A stretch of DNA of 64,000 nucleotides from NCBI GenBank assembly GCA_036850595.1, contig CM072161.1:13165905-13229904 (forward strand), written 5' to 3'. The notes under the pieces are model-generated. The model had not been told where the DNA came from and did not search any database. It was given only the letters and a program-made list of their open reading frames with translations. This DNA is from Rhyacichthys aspro (lineage: Eukaryota > Chordata > Actinopteri > Gobiiformes > Rhyacichthyidae). A program made the translations under genes and the position numbers. Positions 24,979-39,600 of this stretch are shown piece by piece; positions within the stretch are counted from its first letter, which is position 1, and each line of letters begins with the position of its first letter.

Positions 24979-25713
24979 AACTCTCTAATGGCGCCAGGCA
25001 CATTTCACATAAAAAATAGATTTAGGGAGTGAAATCAGTAGCAGGGATCTACAAATGCAATAAAAAAGCATGTTATGGTGTATACGTTATTGGTTAATTT
25101 ACACAGACGAACCATGAAGCACACTATATCCCATGGGGATGATTCCCTAAACGCAAGTCAAAACACAAGCTGGTCTGAAACAAATAAATGTGACTGCCTT
25201 GATGTGTGTGAGCCTTTGGGGGGAGCCGCGGCGGACGGTAGAAGATGAATCCCTTAAGTGTACTGTACAGAGCACCACAAGCAGCGCTTCACTAAAGATT
25301 CAGAGCAGGGATGTTAGCTTAGATTTAAAAGAGCATCATAAAACATTTCATTATGTGTTGATACATGTTTTTCTATTCCCTGTAGTGCAGCACCATATGC
25401 AGTATGGTTTGGTACGGAGAATCCGTTTTGCTCTGGAACTGATTCTAAACTCAGAAAACATGAGATTTACTCACAGGCACGTTTTTGATTCTTTTTACAA
25501 TTTGCTGAAATGTATTGGAATATGTTCTACACTTCAAAGCATACTTTTACAAATCTGAGCAACACTATGTAACATTTCAGGAGTTTTAGCTACGAAAGAC
25601 GTCTGAGAACAAGCAACATACTGGTAAAAGCTCAAATGGGAATGTCTTTATTTTCTACGTTGTGTGAAGAGTTGTGTTGATGAGACAGGTTCTGGTGAGA
25701 TTATGCTCTAATG

Positions 25714-26199
25714 CAGAGGTGTCAAACTCAAAGTGGTGAGGGGCCGCGATAGTTAATCAGAATCCTTTCAGGGACTGAAGATGGTGACATTTGGAAGCTT
25801 TTATAATATTTTGAATGTAAGATTTCAACTTCATTTGAGTCTTACAAAAGTTATCTTTAACATTAATTTCATCCTTTTATAGAAACTGGTTTTAGTTGGA
25901 TTTGAACAGGGTTTAGATGGATTTGAACAGATTTAGCTGGAATTAAACAGGTTTTAGTAAGATCTGAACAGGTTTTAGATGGATTTGAAAAGGTTTTAGT
26001 TCAATTTGAACAGGGTTTGGATGGATTTGAACAGATTTGATTTGTCTTTGTAGCAAAAAATCTAATCCATCTAAAACCTGTTCAAATCCAATTAAAACCT
26101 ATATATCCAAAAATATCACTTACTAAACGTATTTAAGGGCCACATAAAATGTTGCGAAGGGCCGCTTTTGGCCCCCAGGCCTTGAGTTTGACATGTGTG
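25714..26199. mobile_element. Non-autonomous hAT-like element (MITE)
   Basis: The 486-bp element is bounded by inverted ends CAGAGGTGTCAAACTCA (left) and TGAGTTTGACATGTGTG (right). Just inside, it carries GGGGCCGCGA on the left and GGGCCACATAAAATG plus GGCCCCCAGGCCTTGAG on the right. These terminal and subterminal sequences are typical of a very abundant fish hAT-derived MITE family. A clear 8-bp target duplication is not visible, so the insertion is probably old. It has no coding capacity. Its interior holds a GGTTTTAGATGGATTTGAACA-type tandem array. Confidence 0.75.
25888..26100. repeat. Minisatellite with an inverted arm inside the hAT-like element
   Basis: About seven diverged copies of a 21-24 bp unit lie head to tail at 25888-26038; their shared core is TTTTAG-TGGATTTGAACAG. 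After a 22-nt spacer, 26061-26100 carries about two units in the opposite orientation (ATCCATCTAAAACCTG, then TTCAAATCC). The single strand could therefore fold into a long imperfect hairpin. Confidence 0.85.
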
Positions 26200-29100
26200 C
26201 TAACGAGATGTTAGCATGCCCCTGTTACTACAGAGTGGAGTATCAGGTATATTTGGTGCATTCTGTCAAAATATTCTTTCATGCAGGGAACCAAGAAAAT
26301 GATTTTGAGACTATATGATTTATCAGTTTTGAGGCTATATATTTTGTGGCAAAACTTTTGTATGTTAGCATTTGAGACACACAAGATGATAGATGATTGA
26401 CAACCCCTTATGAAACCAATATACTACTATCAGTTTATCAATGTACAAATACGAATTGTTCCTGTAAATGTGCAGCTGTAAAAGTGCAGTGACTCCTGAG
26501 GTGCAAGTGTGGCCTGAGTGTCAGGCCCCAGTGTGATGGAAACATGAGGCAGTGATTACATAGGTGTCTGCATGAGCAACTGTCTGCTGCTTGAGAAATT
26601 GGCTTAAGATTGGACAATTACCTCACATGGGCTTTGGGTTTGTTGAGCGGTGGCTCTGAGGCTTTTAAATGCTGGAATTTATTAGTTGAGACAACAGTTA
26701 AAAGGACATCTCACAATTGATTACAGAAAAATGTCACACAGTGGATTTTAATAACAGTATGAAATAAAGCATGAGGCCAGAGAACAATCAGACTCAAACA
26801 GTGTGATTGGAAATTGATGTAATTAGATTTCAATGTGATTGTTATTTGCTTCACGCTTGGCCTTTTATCCTCGTGTGGTGGCCTTTTGTGTTTGGATCTG
26901 CCAGTTTAGATGCACTTGTTTGGACATTTTGAGAGTTTTTGTTCAGTCAGTTACAGTTATACATATGCATCTATTCATGAGTGACTGAAATATAACCAGC
27001 AACAGAGCCACAAAGCTTATGGTTAATGGCTGCATTTTCATTCAAATATCAAGATATCATTAAGGAACTGAACTGCAATGCATGTTTTGGTATTTCAAAC
27101 GCCAGTGTTATCAGATCAGGATTACATACATTGTGATAAAGCAGAAAGACAATGGCCTCTTTTAAGCCTTGCTTTTTGTTGCGGGATATTCCTGTCTTTC
27201 TTAGTGTTTCACCTCATTGTAAAAGGTGTCATCGCGAGGGGTGTGAGCCGGCACCATTTTTATCCTACAACGAAAGGTAGTAACAGAAGAATCACCAAGG
27301 TGAGACCGAACAAGACCGTTTAATCATAAATGAGACAGCTTAGCGTTACAGGAATCACTGATATATTTGGTTGCAGTAAATGCCTTATGCTTTGAATTAA
27401 ACTCAATTCCATATAGGGCCATAATTGTATTCAAAGACAGTATTTTATGTTTCTTCCATCGGTCTGAAAAATAAACGCGCCACATTCTCATTTCCTCTTT
27501 ATCTAAATGACCCAGAGTTTTTAAATGATGGATTTTTTTTTCTTTGCTTTGATGTAACGGTCACTGTAACACACAATATATCTGCTACTTCTGCATTTTC
27601 TGCCAAGCAACTGGGCTCTGCATGCATGCTGAGAAAACTAGTTTGTTTGTGGCTCTATGTAGGTCAGCTTTCAGAGTTGGCCATCAATTTCTACTGTCCT
27701 ACTTAAAGAGACACTGCAACCGCATGGACAAGCGCAAACACACCTCGGTAGCATTTGGATTACATACGGTATGAGCTCGTAGTAGGCTTATGCCGCTGAT
27801 TTGATGTATATCTTAAATAACGGACATTTATCTTAACCCTTGGCAGGATTACACAGCCACAACACGCAGGTATGTGTACAGGTCTGGTCGGTCAGTGGTA
27901 ATGTGCCTCTCAATTGCCACACAGTGTGCACTTATAAATATAGGCAGCTCTCTCCACCTCCTCAATGTACCTTCACTTTGGAACTCAATAAAGACCCTCA
28001 TTAGTGCCAAACAATATGGCCATAAGTGTGAATTTCTCTCCCTTTTCATGAGATCACACGGCCGCTCGAGCAACAGAACAGAAGCAATTATCCACAGAGA
28101 AGTTGACTAACTCGAGCTGTGCTCACCAGCAGCAGACAGCAGGCGACCAGCAGTTAGCATACGTGAGCTGAGGGGCATTATCTGGGGAAGATAATGGATG
28201 AACAAAAATTAATCAGCAAAATGTATGTTTAAGAAGCAATGTAGAACCACGAAGGATTTCAGAAATGATCATCGAGCATTTTTATGTCAATGATCCAAAC
28301 CCCAACAACTGCAGAACACATAATAAAATAAAGTGAAAAAAGGGTCAAATTTTTTTAATGTATATTTGGGTCCACTGCCAACTGGGATGCATCTTTAGCA
28401 TGGCTCTGGTGCAAAGGAATGCGAAAACGGTTGATCTAAACAAGTGGATAAAGAATAGTCATTAACCAGGGCAAACCTGGCTTTTACTTTCTTCGAGTAG
28501 CAAAGTAGATCAAAAACCTGTCTTTATGAACTCACTCTGCACAGGAATGGCCTCATTCACGCTACTGAGCAAAAGGAGCAGATACTGTAAAAGATGGGAA
28601 AAACTGAATCCGGTGAACTAGATTTACTTTTGCCCCAAATATATTAAAACATCCATTATTTCAAGTCATTGTTTCTATCTTTTAAATTTTTCTACTGTGA
28701 ATGTTTTGTCAAAGCTTTTATAGTTTGACAGAAAATCCAAACTTGTTTTTTATTGAGGGTGGACTGCCAGACAGGTGCTATGTTCAAGAGTGTTTCATGT
28801 TACATGAAGGTGAAAAAATCATGCCACCGGTCAGACCTGACAAAAGCCTTGTGTCCTTTGTGAAGCAGCCCCAGCTCGGGACCTGACCCGAGCACTGAGC
28901 TGCATTCTTAACAGCGTCAGTGCCTTTACTCTGCACTCAGGTGGAACATCTCTATCTCGTTTGCAGTGGATAGGACATACAGTTGCTGCAATTCATTTCT
29001 TTCAAAACAATTTTATTTTGCAATGTGAAGGAGCCAGTTTAGGGACTCATCTCCATTTGGTGAGCTATTTTCATGGGCTGTGCACTGCAATTGGCACAGT

Positions 29101-31094
29101 TGCTTAAAATTTATGAGACGAGTAACATTACTGGCACGGATGATAATGATTAATCACAAGGCTCCCAAATTCACATTTAGCTTGAGCCAGCTCTTTTACA
29201 CATAGCACACTGCACCTTTATGAACACAACACAAGCGAATGCTCCCTCATTGTCCTTGCACACATGACCTAGCACGTTACGCTGATGACTGCGCCGTAAA
29301 AATAGAGGCCCTTTTTACACCTCTGAAAACATGCCATGTATTCCATCCAGCTCTGAAATATCAAGTCTACACGGAGGTCCCTCGGCTTCGGAAAGGTGTA
29401 GAAACACATGAGTAATGCTGGGCTTAACACCAACACATTATAGCACCAATACATCACAGTCTGAGGCTAGTGGCTGAAGCTAATTCACAGCTAATTACAG
29501 TCCAAAGGCAGATCCTCTCACTTCCTCTACACATGCCCTCCAAGTCCAGCTGCAATGATGCTGTGCTGTTCTGCAAAACCACTGCTTGCATAATGCCACA
29601 TTGTACTGATAGTAAAATAGTATTTTGGGCACATTTCCAGTGAGTGGTACAGCTTAGGTCTGCTCGGCATGGTTTGGTACTAGTAATCCCTGATGAGGCA
29701 CAAGCTGAAGCCGTGTTTCTTTATTTGAAATGAATTGGACGAAATATCACAGGTTATATTCAGTTTAAAACAATTTAACCAGAAAATACATTGGTCTTAA
29801 TGGGGGCTTTAGTGTTGAAAAAGTTTACAACACTTGTCCCGTAACTTTTCAATTTAGCGTCCCTGAAAGTTAATGTAAATGTAAGCTAATTAGGTTTAGA
29901 ATTTTTAACCTAATTAATTAAGTGACCTCTTTCTGCACAAGGTGTTAGAAAATTAATGTCCCCTCTTGTGGAGTAATCAGATTCTGTTGGCTAATGTGTG
30001 TAAATAAACACACATTACAAATACACTAATCAAATCAGGAGACAAATATAGTCACAGCTAAGAAAGCATTGCACTTTCTTAAGATGCTGCACAGAGCCTT
30101 AAAGCAAACACTGGCAGCAGCCTGAGTAAATACCCGCCGCTATATGAGAAAGACAAGTGCCTTCAATAAGAATTAGAAAATGGTGCAGAAGCAACTTGGA
30201 CATAATTGCTCACAGTGATAGAATTTCTTTAGTACAAATGGAGTATGGGCGTAATGAGATCCAAGGGTTTGAACCACAAGAGGATTCTTCTTTCACGAAT
30301 GTCAGACTCTTTTGTGTCAAGCAATAGGCCTGAGCTTAATAGATGTCTCAATTTCTATCACATACAGTAACAACCGATGAGGGGAGGGGGCGGTGGGAGG
30401 TGAGGCCCCTAGTCTTTCCAAAAGGCTTTTGAGCCGACGTGATGAATTTCTTTTGAGGTGTGCGCCAACATGGGACTCGGGATTGAATGAGGCAGATATC
30501 CACCTTTTGTGTTTTCTGACCTATTGATATAGATATCAATTTCATTAAACTTAATTAGCATTTCTCATTCCTGACGGTAAAAGGGGAATAATAAGAAGTA
30601 GCGAGTGAATGGTGGAAGATGGGGAAAAAGCAAAAAAAAAAAAAAAATTCAGATGGCGAAGAAGTTTGTGCACGGGGAGCACTTTTGAATGGACAGAAAA
30701 GCTAGCGGGGTGTCGTGGATGCCAGCGTCTCCGGCCAGCTGCTCGACAGGGGATTTCACTCAGGAACTAAAAGCATTTAATCAAGATAATCCTCCGCAAA
30801 CAACAGGCTTTGAGGCACTGAAGTATGTGCAAGAAGGTTCCGAGGTAAAACTGATTTAAGTGAATTAGGTCTCTCTTTGCTGCTATGGCCAGACTGTTAT
30901 TAATATTTAAGGAAGGGTGTATTTAAAGGCGTGACACGGTAGCACTTCCTCTGAAACGAACAACACTGATGATGCCACTTTACAGAGGCCCATTACCATT
31001 TAGCAGAGATTGCTTTCATTGAGTGAGCCAAATGCTCAGAGGCAGAACTGCCACTTGTGTTTACTTTATGGATGCTGTTATGTTGCAATGGTGG

Positions 31095-31114
31095 AAAAAA
31101 AAAAAAAAAAAAAA
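31095..31114. repeat. A20 homopolymer
   Basis: Twenty A after GGTGG. No flanking retrotransposon body or target duplication is seen. Confidence 0.97.
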
Positions 31115-32206
31115 TCCTGGCTGGTTGGAGAGTGCTTCCCTTGTTGCACTGTAGCTCGAATCATGACATCACCACAATCACAGCCTCATTAAATCAATGT
31201 GATGATTTCATTCCGATACTAGTGACCCTAGTAATCAGGCGGGGCTTTGGAGAGTCTGAGAAGCCCTCTTTCATCAAATGTGCCTTTCTCTCTGCGAGCC
31301 TGAACAAAATGAAAGCTGGGGGCTTCTCCGAGTACGACAGCACAGTTCACATGCAGACAGACTCGGCTCACAACATCCGAGCATCGTTTAATTGCTTGCT
31401 TGCACTATAATTGGGTATATAATCAAACGCTAAACTGAACACAGCGCAGCGTCTTCATAACTTCGGCGGATCCTTTCATCAGCGCCTTTGGGCAGTGATT
31501 AGCACGGATGAGAAAGCTCCACGGATGGCCATAAACGTAGCTTATTTATGTCTTTGTCAAAGTTATTCATCAGATTGATTTGTGTTGCTCTTTAATGTCA
31601 GATCTTCTAAAGGAACACCTGAGGAAGGGTAAACAAAGGTCATGAGCTCTCATTAGCATAAAGCCAAAGTGGAATTACAAGGGTGCTAAGAAATCTACTC
31701 AAAGCATTAAGAGGTGGTTGAGATGGTCATTGGAAGGTCTTCCTCAGGCCTCAGGCTCTTCTACAGTGTGCATAACCACTCCAGACTCCCTCAGTCCGCC
31801 TCTGCTGCTCTGTAAACTTATACTGCATACTGAGACACCGAGTTACTGTGTGGAACTTTCAGAAACCCATGTCCTCATTTGCACTTAGACCCCTATACCC
31901 TCCTGAATTTTTGAGCTGTTGACTTTCCATTTCCTGTATTTCACAAACTGGTTTTGTCAATATTGTGGCCTTAATACTTGTTGCTGTAGAAGTTGCTGTT
32001 TATTTCCAAAGGGTTCAAATGTTTTGTTTTAAACTTCTGGTAAAATGTGATAATTTGGCAATGCATTAACTGCTTGGATCACAACAAGTTGTACAAATAT
32101 GAATTGTTGTAGTCAGTTATTAGATATTAACAGTAGCTTGTTCTTATCAATACATTGACATATGGTTGGTTTAAAGCTTTGAAGAGCTTTGAAGATACAA
32201 AGTTAG

Positions 32207-32312
<106 letters not shown>

Positions 32313-33847
32313 CATTAAACATATTCTTGATGCAATGCTGGCTGAAATATTGAGATATTACCATCTAGTGAGTCTCAAAAACAACCTAAAACGATGGTAA
32401 AGTGTCCTTTTTGAAGGCATGATGCTTTCTGTTGTCAGACTTACGGTCACAGTTCCTTGAAGTGTATGCAGGTGTGGTTAGTAATAAACCTTGTTTAAGC
32501 CTGTGGTCAGCCACACACACGGATTACTTACACTGAAGCTGCTCTCATGCTTCTGAAAACTCTTTGCATCTGGTTTTAGTCTCTCTTTCCCTTTCTGTAT
32601 TTCCCTTTTAACGCAGCCTCTGCAGAAGGGGAGCTCATTTCAATCTCAAAGCTGACATCTGTGGAAGCAATGCAAGCTTTAAATGAGTGGATTTAATCCT
32701 GTGAAACAAGACTGGAGCACAGGAAGTATTCACGTGAGAAGCTGTGAGACTGGGAGCAATCAAAAAAGAGGCAGAAGAAACCAAAATGAGGAGAAGGGTC
32801 TTGTGCCCTCTTCTGTCTCCATCTGCAGATGGGCCACTGCAAGCTAGTCCAGAAGAAGAAACAGAGGAGCAGCACAGGCACATAGATGGTGACATGTTTA
32901 TTCATGCTGGGAAGCAGCTGAGGAGCTGGAGAAGGCTTCAAAGCCACGGATGGTGGTACGTCCTGCATGGCCTTCTCCTCTGGCCAGTCTATTTGGCCTT
33001 TGAGTAAGGGGCTGATCAATCCCACAGCACGCTGCCAGGCTCTGGACCCCCCATTAAGGGAGGCTGCTCTTTGAACAAACCCTGCCAGGGGTCACTCTCA
33101 CTGTGCTTCATCATCTTAAAGGTCAGACACAACAAATGGCACGGAAGACAGTGCCGTCCCCAGCCATAAACCCACAGCTGACCACTAAATGCATCCGCAG
33201 CCAGAGGATTTAAACAGGGCAGGGCTGTTCAAGAGCAGTCGTCTGTGGTAACAGTGACTTTAAGTCATTTCAGTTGGCACTGGTTCAAAGAATGCACAGT
33301 ACAAACACAACTTACATTTTTTGTTTCTTTAAAGAAGTTCATATGTTAGAGAAGAAAAGGGAAGCCCTCCTCCTTCACAGACCCCTCTGCACCATCCTAT
33401 CTGCACTGTCTATGGTCACAGCCCTGTTTCCAGTACTGTAATTTAGACTGTTTTTAGACAACTAATCCTCAACCTTACCTGCAGCTCTTATTCTGTAAGC
33501 CTTTATCTGTAGTCATTTTTCTTAAGAGTGGAACATTTTTACTACTTCATGCAGTAGTTTACCTTCCAGAAAGAGTAACAAATTGTAGGCCTTGAATTAC
33601 TACAAGACCTTTTGAAAATTGGATGAAAAGAGAGACCTCCGATTTCCAAAATGAAATCCATTAGCAATTACAAAAAAAAACCCCAGCAGTGATAAAGAAT
33701 ATCAGAAGAATTGTGTGTAATGAACATATGAAATCTCAAAGACATATAGTGAGAAGCGTAGCTGCATTGGAGGAGGACCAGCACCTGCACCTTTTCACTG
33801 AATTCTGTTTGCTTAAAATGACAGCTTTTCAATTTGATGAAATGATC

Positions 33848-33893
33848 GAGCGCACCTGATCTCAGCTCTGAGTGGCAGAGATCAGGTGCGCTC
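33848..33893. repeat. Perfect 16-bp inverted repeat (hairpin)
   Basis: The arm GAGCGCACCTGATCTC (33848-33863) is exactly complementary to GAGATCAGGTGCGCTC (33878-33893), with a 14-nt loop whose outer bases allow two more G-C pairs after one A-A mismatch. The stem is GC-rich in AT-rich surroundings. It could form an RNA hairpin on either strand or a cruciform. Confidence 0.9.
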
Positions 33894-34808
33894 CCATCCA
33901 TTTACATACTTAAACCGTGAAAGTTGTTCATTTCGAAAATAAGACGCAGACGACGGTGCTTCAGTATGGTAAAATACCTGAAATGCGCCAAGTAATGTTC
34001 TTGTAGGCAGCAGATATTCTGTGCTTTAGAAATGTAAGTACAGCAACCACAGCAGATACGGCTTGTTACCATTTTTAGTGTATTGTTGCATCATTACATA
34101 AAATATTTCTCTGTATAAAGCAAAATACTGCACATGATGAAAGGAGTGCATAGTCCAGGTGTTCCTCATGCATTGTGCTTACCATCGCACTGTCTATAAA
34201 AGTCTCAAAGGCAAAATGCAAATATCTTATAGTTGTAGCAGCATTAAATATGTCACAGTTGTACCTAGGACAGACACCAGATTTGAGATTATTAAAGTAA
34301 TGAGGCTAAAAAAGACAAAAGGTCTGGTCTGAATTTAATATGAATCTTTCTGCCTGTTATTTCAATCTCTATAGACTTTAGAGAACATTTTGGTCCATCA
34401 GGAAATATGTTGCGAATAAGAGAGCGATACACTCTGAACCTATTGACAGTTTTACAGAGCATTATTTACTGTTTGCTTTACTTCAGTCATCTACATTCAT
34501 AGTACAATATGTCCAAACTAGGGGAGCAAAAGGGGGAACAAAAACTCAAAGGTCAAATGAGTAGTGCAGCACAGGATCTATAATAGAATCTAAATAGCTG
34601 AATGTACTTTAATTATTGTTTCAAATCATGTTTTGTACCTCAAAAGACAAAATATCTTGAAGTGTCTGAATAAACAAACAATAAATAAATGTAAATGCTG
34701 AAAACAAGTAGTGCTGTTTCCTGTTTAGAGGTCAAAAACTAATATTGGAATAAGTAAAGGCCAAATTAAGTTGGAAATATGTCCAGAAGGCTGTGAGGCA
34801 TGTGTACA

Positions 34809-34810
<2 letters not shown>

Positions 34811-34854
<44 letters not shown>
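34811..34854. repeat. (GT)22 microsatellite
   Basis: Twenty-two perfect GT units on the plus strand (CA repeat on the msi2 sense strand). Confidence 0.99.
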
Positions 34855-34857
<3 letters not shown>

Positions 34858-36561
34858 AATGGAGTTCAATAACAGCGTACTTAATGCAACTTTGTAAAAA
34901 AAAAAACCCTTGGGGGATTTCAACAACTATTTCACATCGCTGTAAGTGTCTACATTTGATTTGATGGCTCTTTTAGCAGTTAAATGCATTACTTTTGCAG
35001 TGTCTAAACCTGACTACAAGAAAATATAAGGGAGCAAAAAGCCACTTCCAAGAGACAAGATCCTCCATTTGACATCATAAAAACACAGTGCTTTGTTTAG
35101 TGAGATATTCCATAAAATCCTCTTGGTTTATAAGCTGCCAAGGACACAAATCTATTGGCAGTGCCCGTGTGAGCTCTGACAAGTTGGGCCATCTCGAAGA
35201 GATGTGTGCTGATTATCTGGATAGGGCTCCTCTGTCTGGCCGCCCCGATGAGAACAACATGCCAAAATACTCTCGTCAGGTCCCTCACTCTCAAATAAGC
35301 TTTAAATTCAACTTGCAGCGCAGAAGTAAACTATAGCAACTTTGAACAAGCTGCGGGATTTTTACCCAAAGTTGGATACTGCAGTGATTGTGGGTTTGCG
35401 GCATGTGTTTGAGTGTCTGTGGGAGTGTGTGACTGTGAAATGGGCATCCATACAAGTGAACGAGACATCTCAAGATATGTAATATGACATAATGTCTCCC
35501 CTGCTCAAACCCCCAGCTGCTCGCCCACATGCCACAGATCCTGCACCATGTCTAAACAGATGCTCTATCAATAATGCCTGCTCCAGAGCCACACACCTCC
35601 CCGGTGGCCAAATTTGGGAAGGAACATGGCCAGTGGATGAGCTGAGAGGGAGTGTTTGGAGAAGAAAAGAGAAGGGGAACCGGGCGGGAACCCAGAAGAT
35701 GCAGCAACAAATGGGACAGAGACAGGAAGAGCCAAAGGACCGCTGAACCTCAGGATGGATTGTTCTCTATGTCCCATCTGCTCCAGTGAGTGGCATGTGG
35801 CATGGGAGGAAATGTTACATCATACAGGCATAATGGGAGTCTTAGTCTTGCAATTGTGCACAACATCTTCAGGACTTCATTCAGAGCTCCACACACTCGT
35901 CTCTCACATCTTTCAAAATCTGTTCGGGCTTTTTGTGTGGCTCGGACAAAACTGGTGGATGGATCTGTATCCATATTCACACTAAGATTTCAGCAACAGG
36001 AACAGTGCATAATAAACCTTTGAGCTATTGAGTAGTAAGGATTGAGATTAATTGCTTAGAGCTGGATTTACACTTCATACAAGGGGTTAACAGAAATCCA
36101 GCTGTGGACTAGGCTTAGGTTAAGATTTGACGTTTAGTTCCCATTGAAAGCTTTATCACAGCTTAAGGCCACAATGAATGATCCAGCTGTTTCAGGGTTT
36201 AATAATACTTTCAGCAACGTTACTGATTTTACCAAGACAGCATCCTTATATTCAATTACATTTTCATGGTTCACAGCGTCTTTTATAAAGAAATTTAAGA
36301 CATGACAGAAGGATGTAATGGTTAAGATCTAGTTAAGGTGGAGAAAACATACTTACTCAATATCAATTATAATTTTAAAATCAAATAAATAAAATCAATA
36401 TCAACCTCAAATACAATTATCATTTTGTTACACTAACAGTTGAAAAGTAAACAGCTAGTGCTGGAACTTAACCATGTTAGAGTCAAATGAGTGTTGTCTC
36501 TCTTAAAAATAAAGTAAAAATGTGCTAGAACACAACAATGTCACAGAAAAGTTGAAAATAT

Positions 36562-36613
36562 GAGTTCAGTCCTTTCTACATAACCCAGAGTTCAGTCCAT
36601 TCTGCATAACCCA
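36562..36613. repeat. 26-bp tandem duplication
   Basis: Two adjacent copies (36562-36587 and 36588-36613) beginning GAGTTCAGTCC and ending CATAACCCA differ at two bases. A recent local duplication is the simplest explanation. Confidence 0.9.
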
Positions 36614-39600
36614 AGTGTAAGAAGTGGTGGCCATCACTCACAGTTTCCCACAAATACTGTCTATCTGCAGTGATCTGATAAGAGGCTTTCTCCACACACT
36701 GAAGCACACGCCAAAGTCAGAGCACACTGGCTTTGAGGCACAAATAGATTAATTATCAGTTTTTTGTACATAGCCCTTCTCTATCACTACTGCTTATCCT
36801 CCAAACACGTTGTGTATACCGCGCTTCAAAGAGCATGATGCATTCTTCACTGCTTATGTACACAGTCCATGCTACTAGGTGAAGGAGGTAACTTTACCCA
36901 GACTTCTAAGAGCTTCAGGCTCTGTGTGGCCAGCAGCTGTGTGCAGGAAAAACAGATTTTCTACTGCTTTGAAGTTGCAGAGCAATTTTTCAACAGTTTT
37001 TGTATCTGGAGAAAAAAGGTTTTTGAATAAGTGCAATCAGCATTCATCAATCAGCTGATTAATGCTTTACAGCAGAGCAATTCATGTCCATGAAATAAAA
37101 ATGGCTTTAGAGGAAAATGGAAAAGAATTGAAAGCTAATTGTTGAGCTTTGGCCAACTCCACCAAAAAGCTATGCAGCTATAGAGCTCACAAATTAACTG
37201 AAACGTTCCCAAAACTTTCAAGTGACATGTCACATCACAAAACAGATGGGAGAGGGAAAATACGAAAAACAAACATCATATATTTATATTTTAAGGCACA
37301 AACACTATTACAATGGCCTTGATTGTCATTAGAACTGTGGGGCCTGTGAGGCGGGCTACGACAGCTTCCTGAATGAATTGCAGAGGTATGAAAAATGGCA
37401 GCCTCATTGTGAACAACATTTTAACATACCCATCAGGCATCCCCATTTGTGTGTGTGTGTTCCCACACCATCACCAAACTGTTGCACATTAGGTGTACGT
37501 AATAGTTCTTGCATGAGCAACAGAACACATCAATGCACCTTGTGCACCAGCATGTTGTCATCATCCATCATAATCTCGCTCTGCCTTCACTGCCTGTCAA
37601 ACCTGCTCTGGACAATTCACTTAGACAGTGTCAGCTGAACTGTAATATTTTACCAGCCGCTATAATGAGGACTGGCCTCCAGTCCCACAGAAACAAACAC
37701 ATGGCTCCCTGCTCGCACCTTGTATCCATGACTTTGCCACAGTCATTCCAATTTTCCCATTGCTTGAGGCAATACTACTATCCTTGTGTGGTCAGCCTCT
37801 GCCAGCTGGGAACCCAAGCCGTCAAGCCGTGCAATATTGTTCTTTGTGTGAGCCCTAACATTATCTCTGCTGCTACTGAGAACCTTTCTCAGGAAAGACT
37901 AATCCTAAGTGTTAGCTCTTGTGCCAACATTAAATGACACATGCAGAAAGTTCAAGATGCTAAGGTACAAGTAAACCATTAAATATACGTATATTACCTA
38001 AAAATAACTTTAAATCTCAACTGTATGATCTTAATAAATTTTATACACATTGTTTATAACAATGAAATCTTTTAATACATTAATTATTTTTGTCCTCTGT
38101 TGATGTAGGCATGAACAACATGAATTAGCCATCTCACTTCCAATAATACTTATACTCTAATGAAATGTTCGGCCATATCACCTACCTACACAATAGTGCC
38201 ATACTAAGTAAAAAATAAAACAGTGGCGTATCTGCTCGGTCAGATAAGTGGCCCTTCCCAGAGCGGGGATGGGAGTGTGTTGCTATCAGTGTTTTTGTCA
38301 GCAGGTCTGCATGTCCTCGGTAAGTGCCACATCAACAACATTAACTTGGAGGACAAAGGAGGGCAAACAAACACATCGAGCCACACACGTCAAGACAGTA
38401 ACAGAAAATAAATGGAGTAGGAACACACACTATTTTAATTAGCCTCTTGTCTAACCTGCCCTCCAATTACAAATAGGGATGTATAATAATCCATCTATTG
38501 ATGCATGAAAGACAGGACAATAACACAGGAGGCGAACACGAGCCGGATAAGAAGTGGACGGAAAAATGAGCTCAAAGAGGATCAAAGAGAGGTTAAACTA
38601 ATCGCTTCTGTGCAGCCGTCAAGTTTGAAATCTTTAGGTCTTCTTTTGCATCTTTGTGTCAGCTGTGATTCTGCTGAAAGGTGCTGTTTATCGCCATCCG
38701 AGGCTTTGAGATAAAATGCATGATTACATTGATGATAACGCAATTAAAAACGATAAAGACACTGTAATGCACAGGGTATTCTGCTGAGGAACAGCCATAA
38801 TGGATATCCTCAGTCTAATTTATACTGGCTCATTTGTATACATTTGGTAAATCTATTTATGATTGATTTTCTCTGCATGTTTGCTCTACATTAACTACAT
38901 GCACTTTGGGGAAGTTTGGAGTTTTACAGCTGCCTTTAGTCCCCTCTGTTCGAGCACCTTAGAGGCCATAGCAGTAACATTTACATTAAAGGCTTCACTG
39001 AAAGATTTAAAACACTAGTGGTGCTGTGGTTGAGTGGCATGAAACATAACAGTAACTTTGTTTAGGTGTCCTGCATAGTGCTGTGTTCATGTGTCATGTT
39101 CCCAGTCTGTGTCAGTCCTATTCCCTGTGCAAATAACCCCATTCCTTGTGACAACAGCTTACATAAGAACAGCATGAGGGTAGTCCTTAAGTGTTGCAGA
39201 GGTCAGAGGGCAGTAACATGCGGTGGTCAGATAAGCTCCAAGGGCAGCCCTAGCTGTAGCTGAGCGGGTGGCGGTGTCCAAAATGTAGCTCAAGGGCTAA
39301 TTGAGGTCTAAGCCAAATTTCTTGTGTTTAGAACAATGGTATTTGTTCAAGGAAAAAAACAAATCTCATAACATGCATTGTGGTATTTCCAATTTAATCT
39401 TGAATATGATCCGAGACCAATGTGAATAACCAAGAGCCTCCGGAAATCTTTTGAAAATCTTTCTGATCCTTGTTTCTTTAACAGAATTTCTTCTCTTTAA
39501 CTCCACAGGAACTCTCATTGTGAGATCTGACATGCTGAATAAGGGAAGATATTTTATCAGAGTCCCAGCACTGTTAACTATTCCCTTCTAGTGTCAGAAG

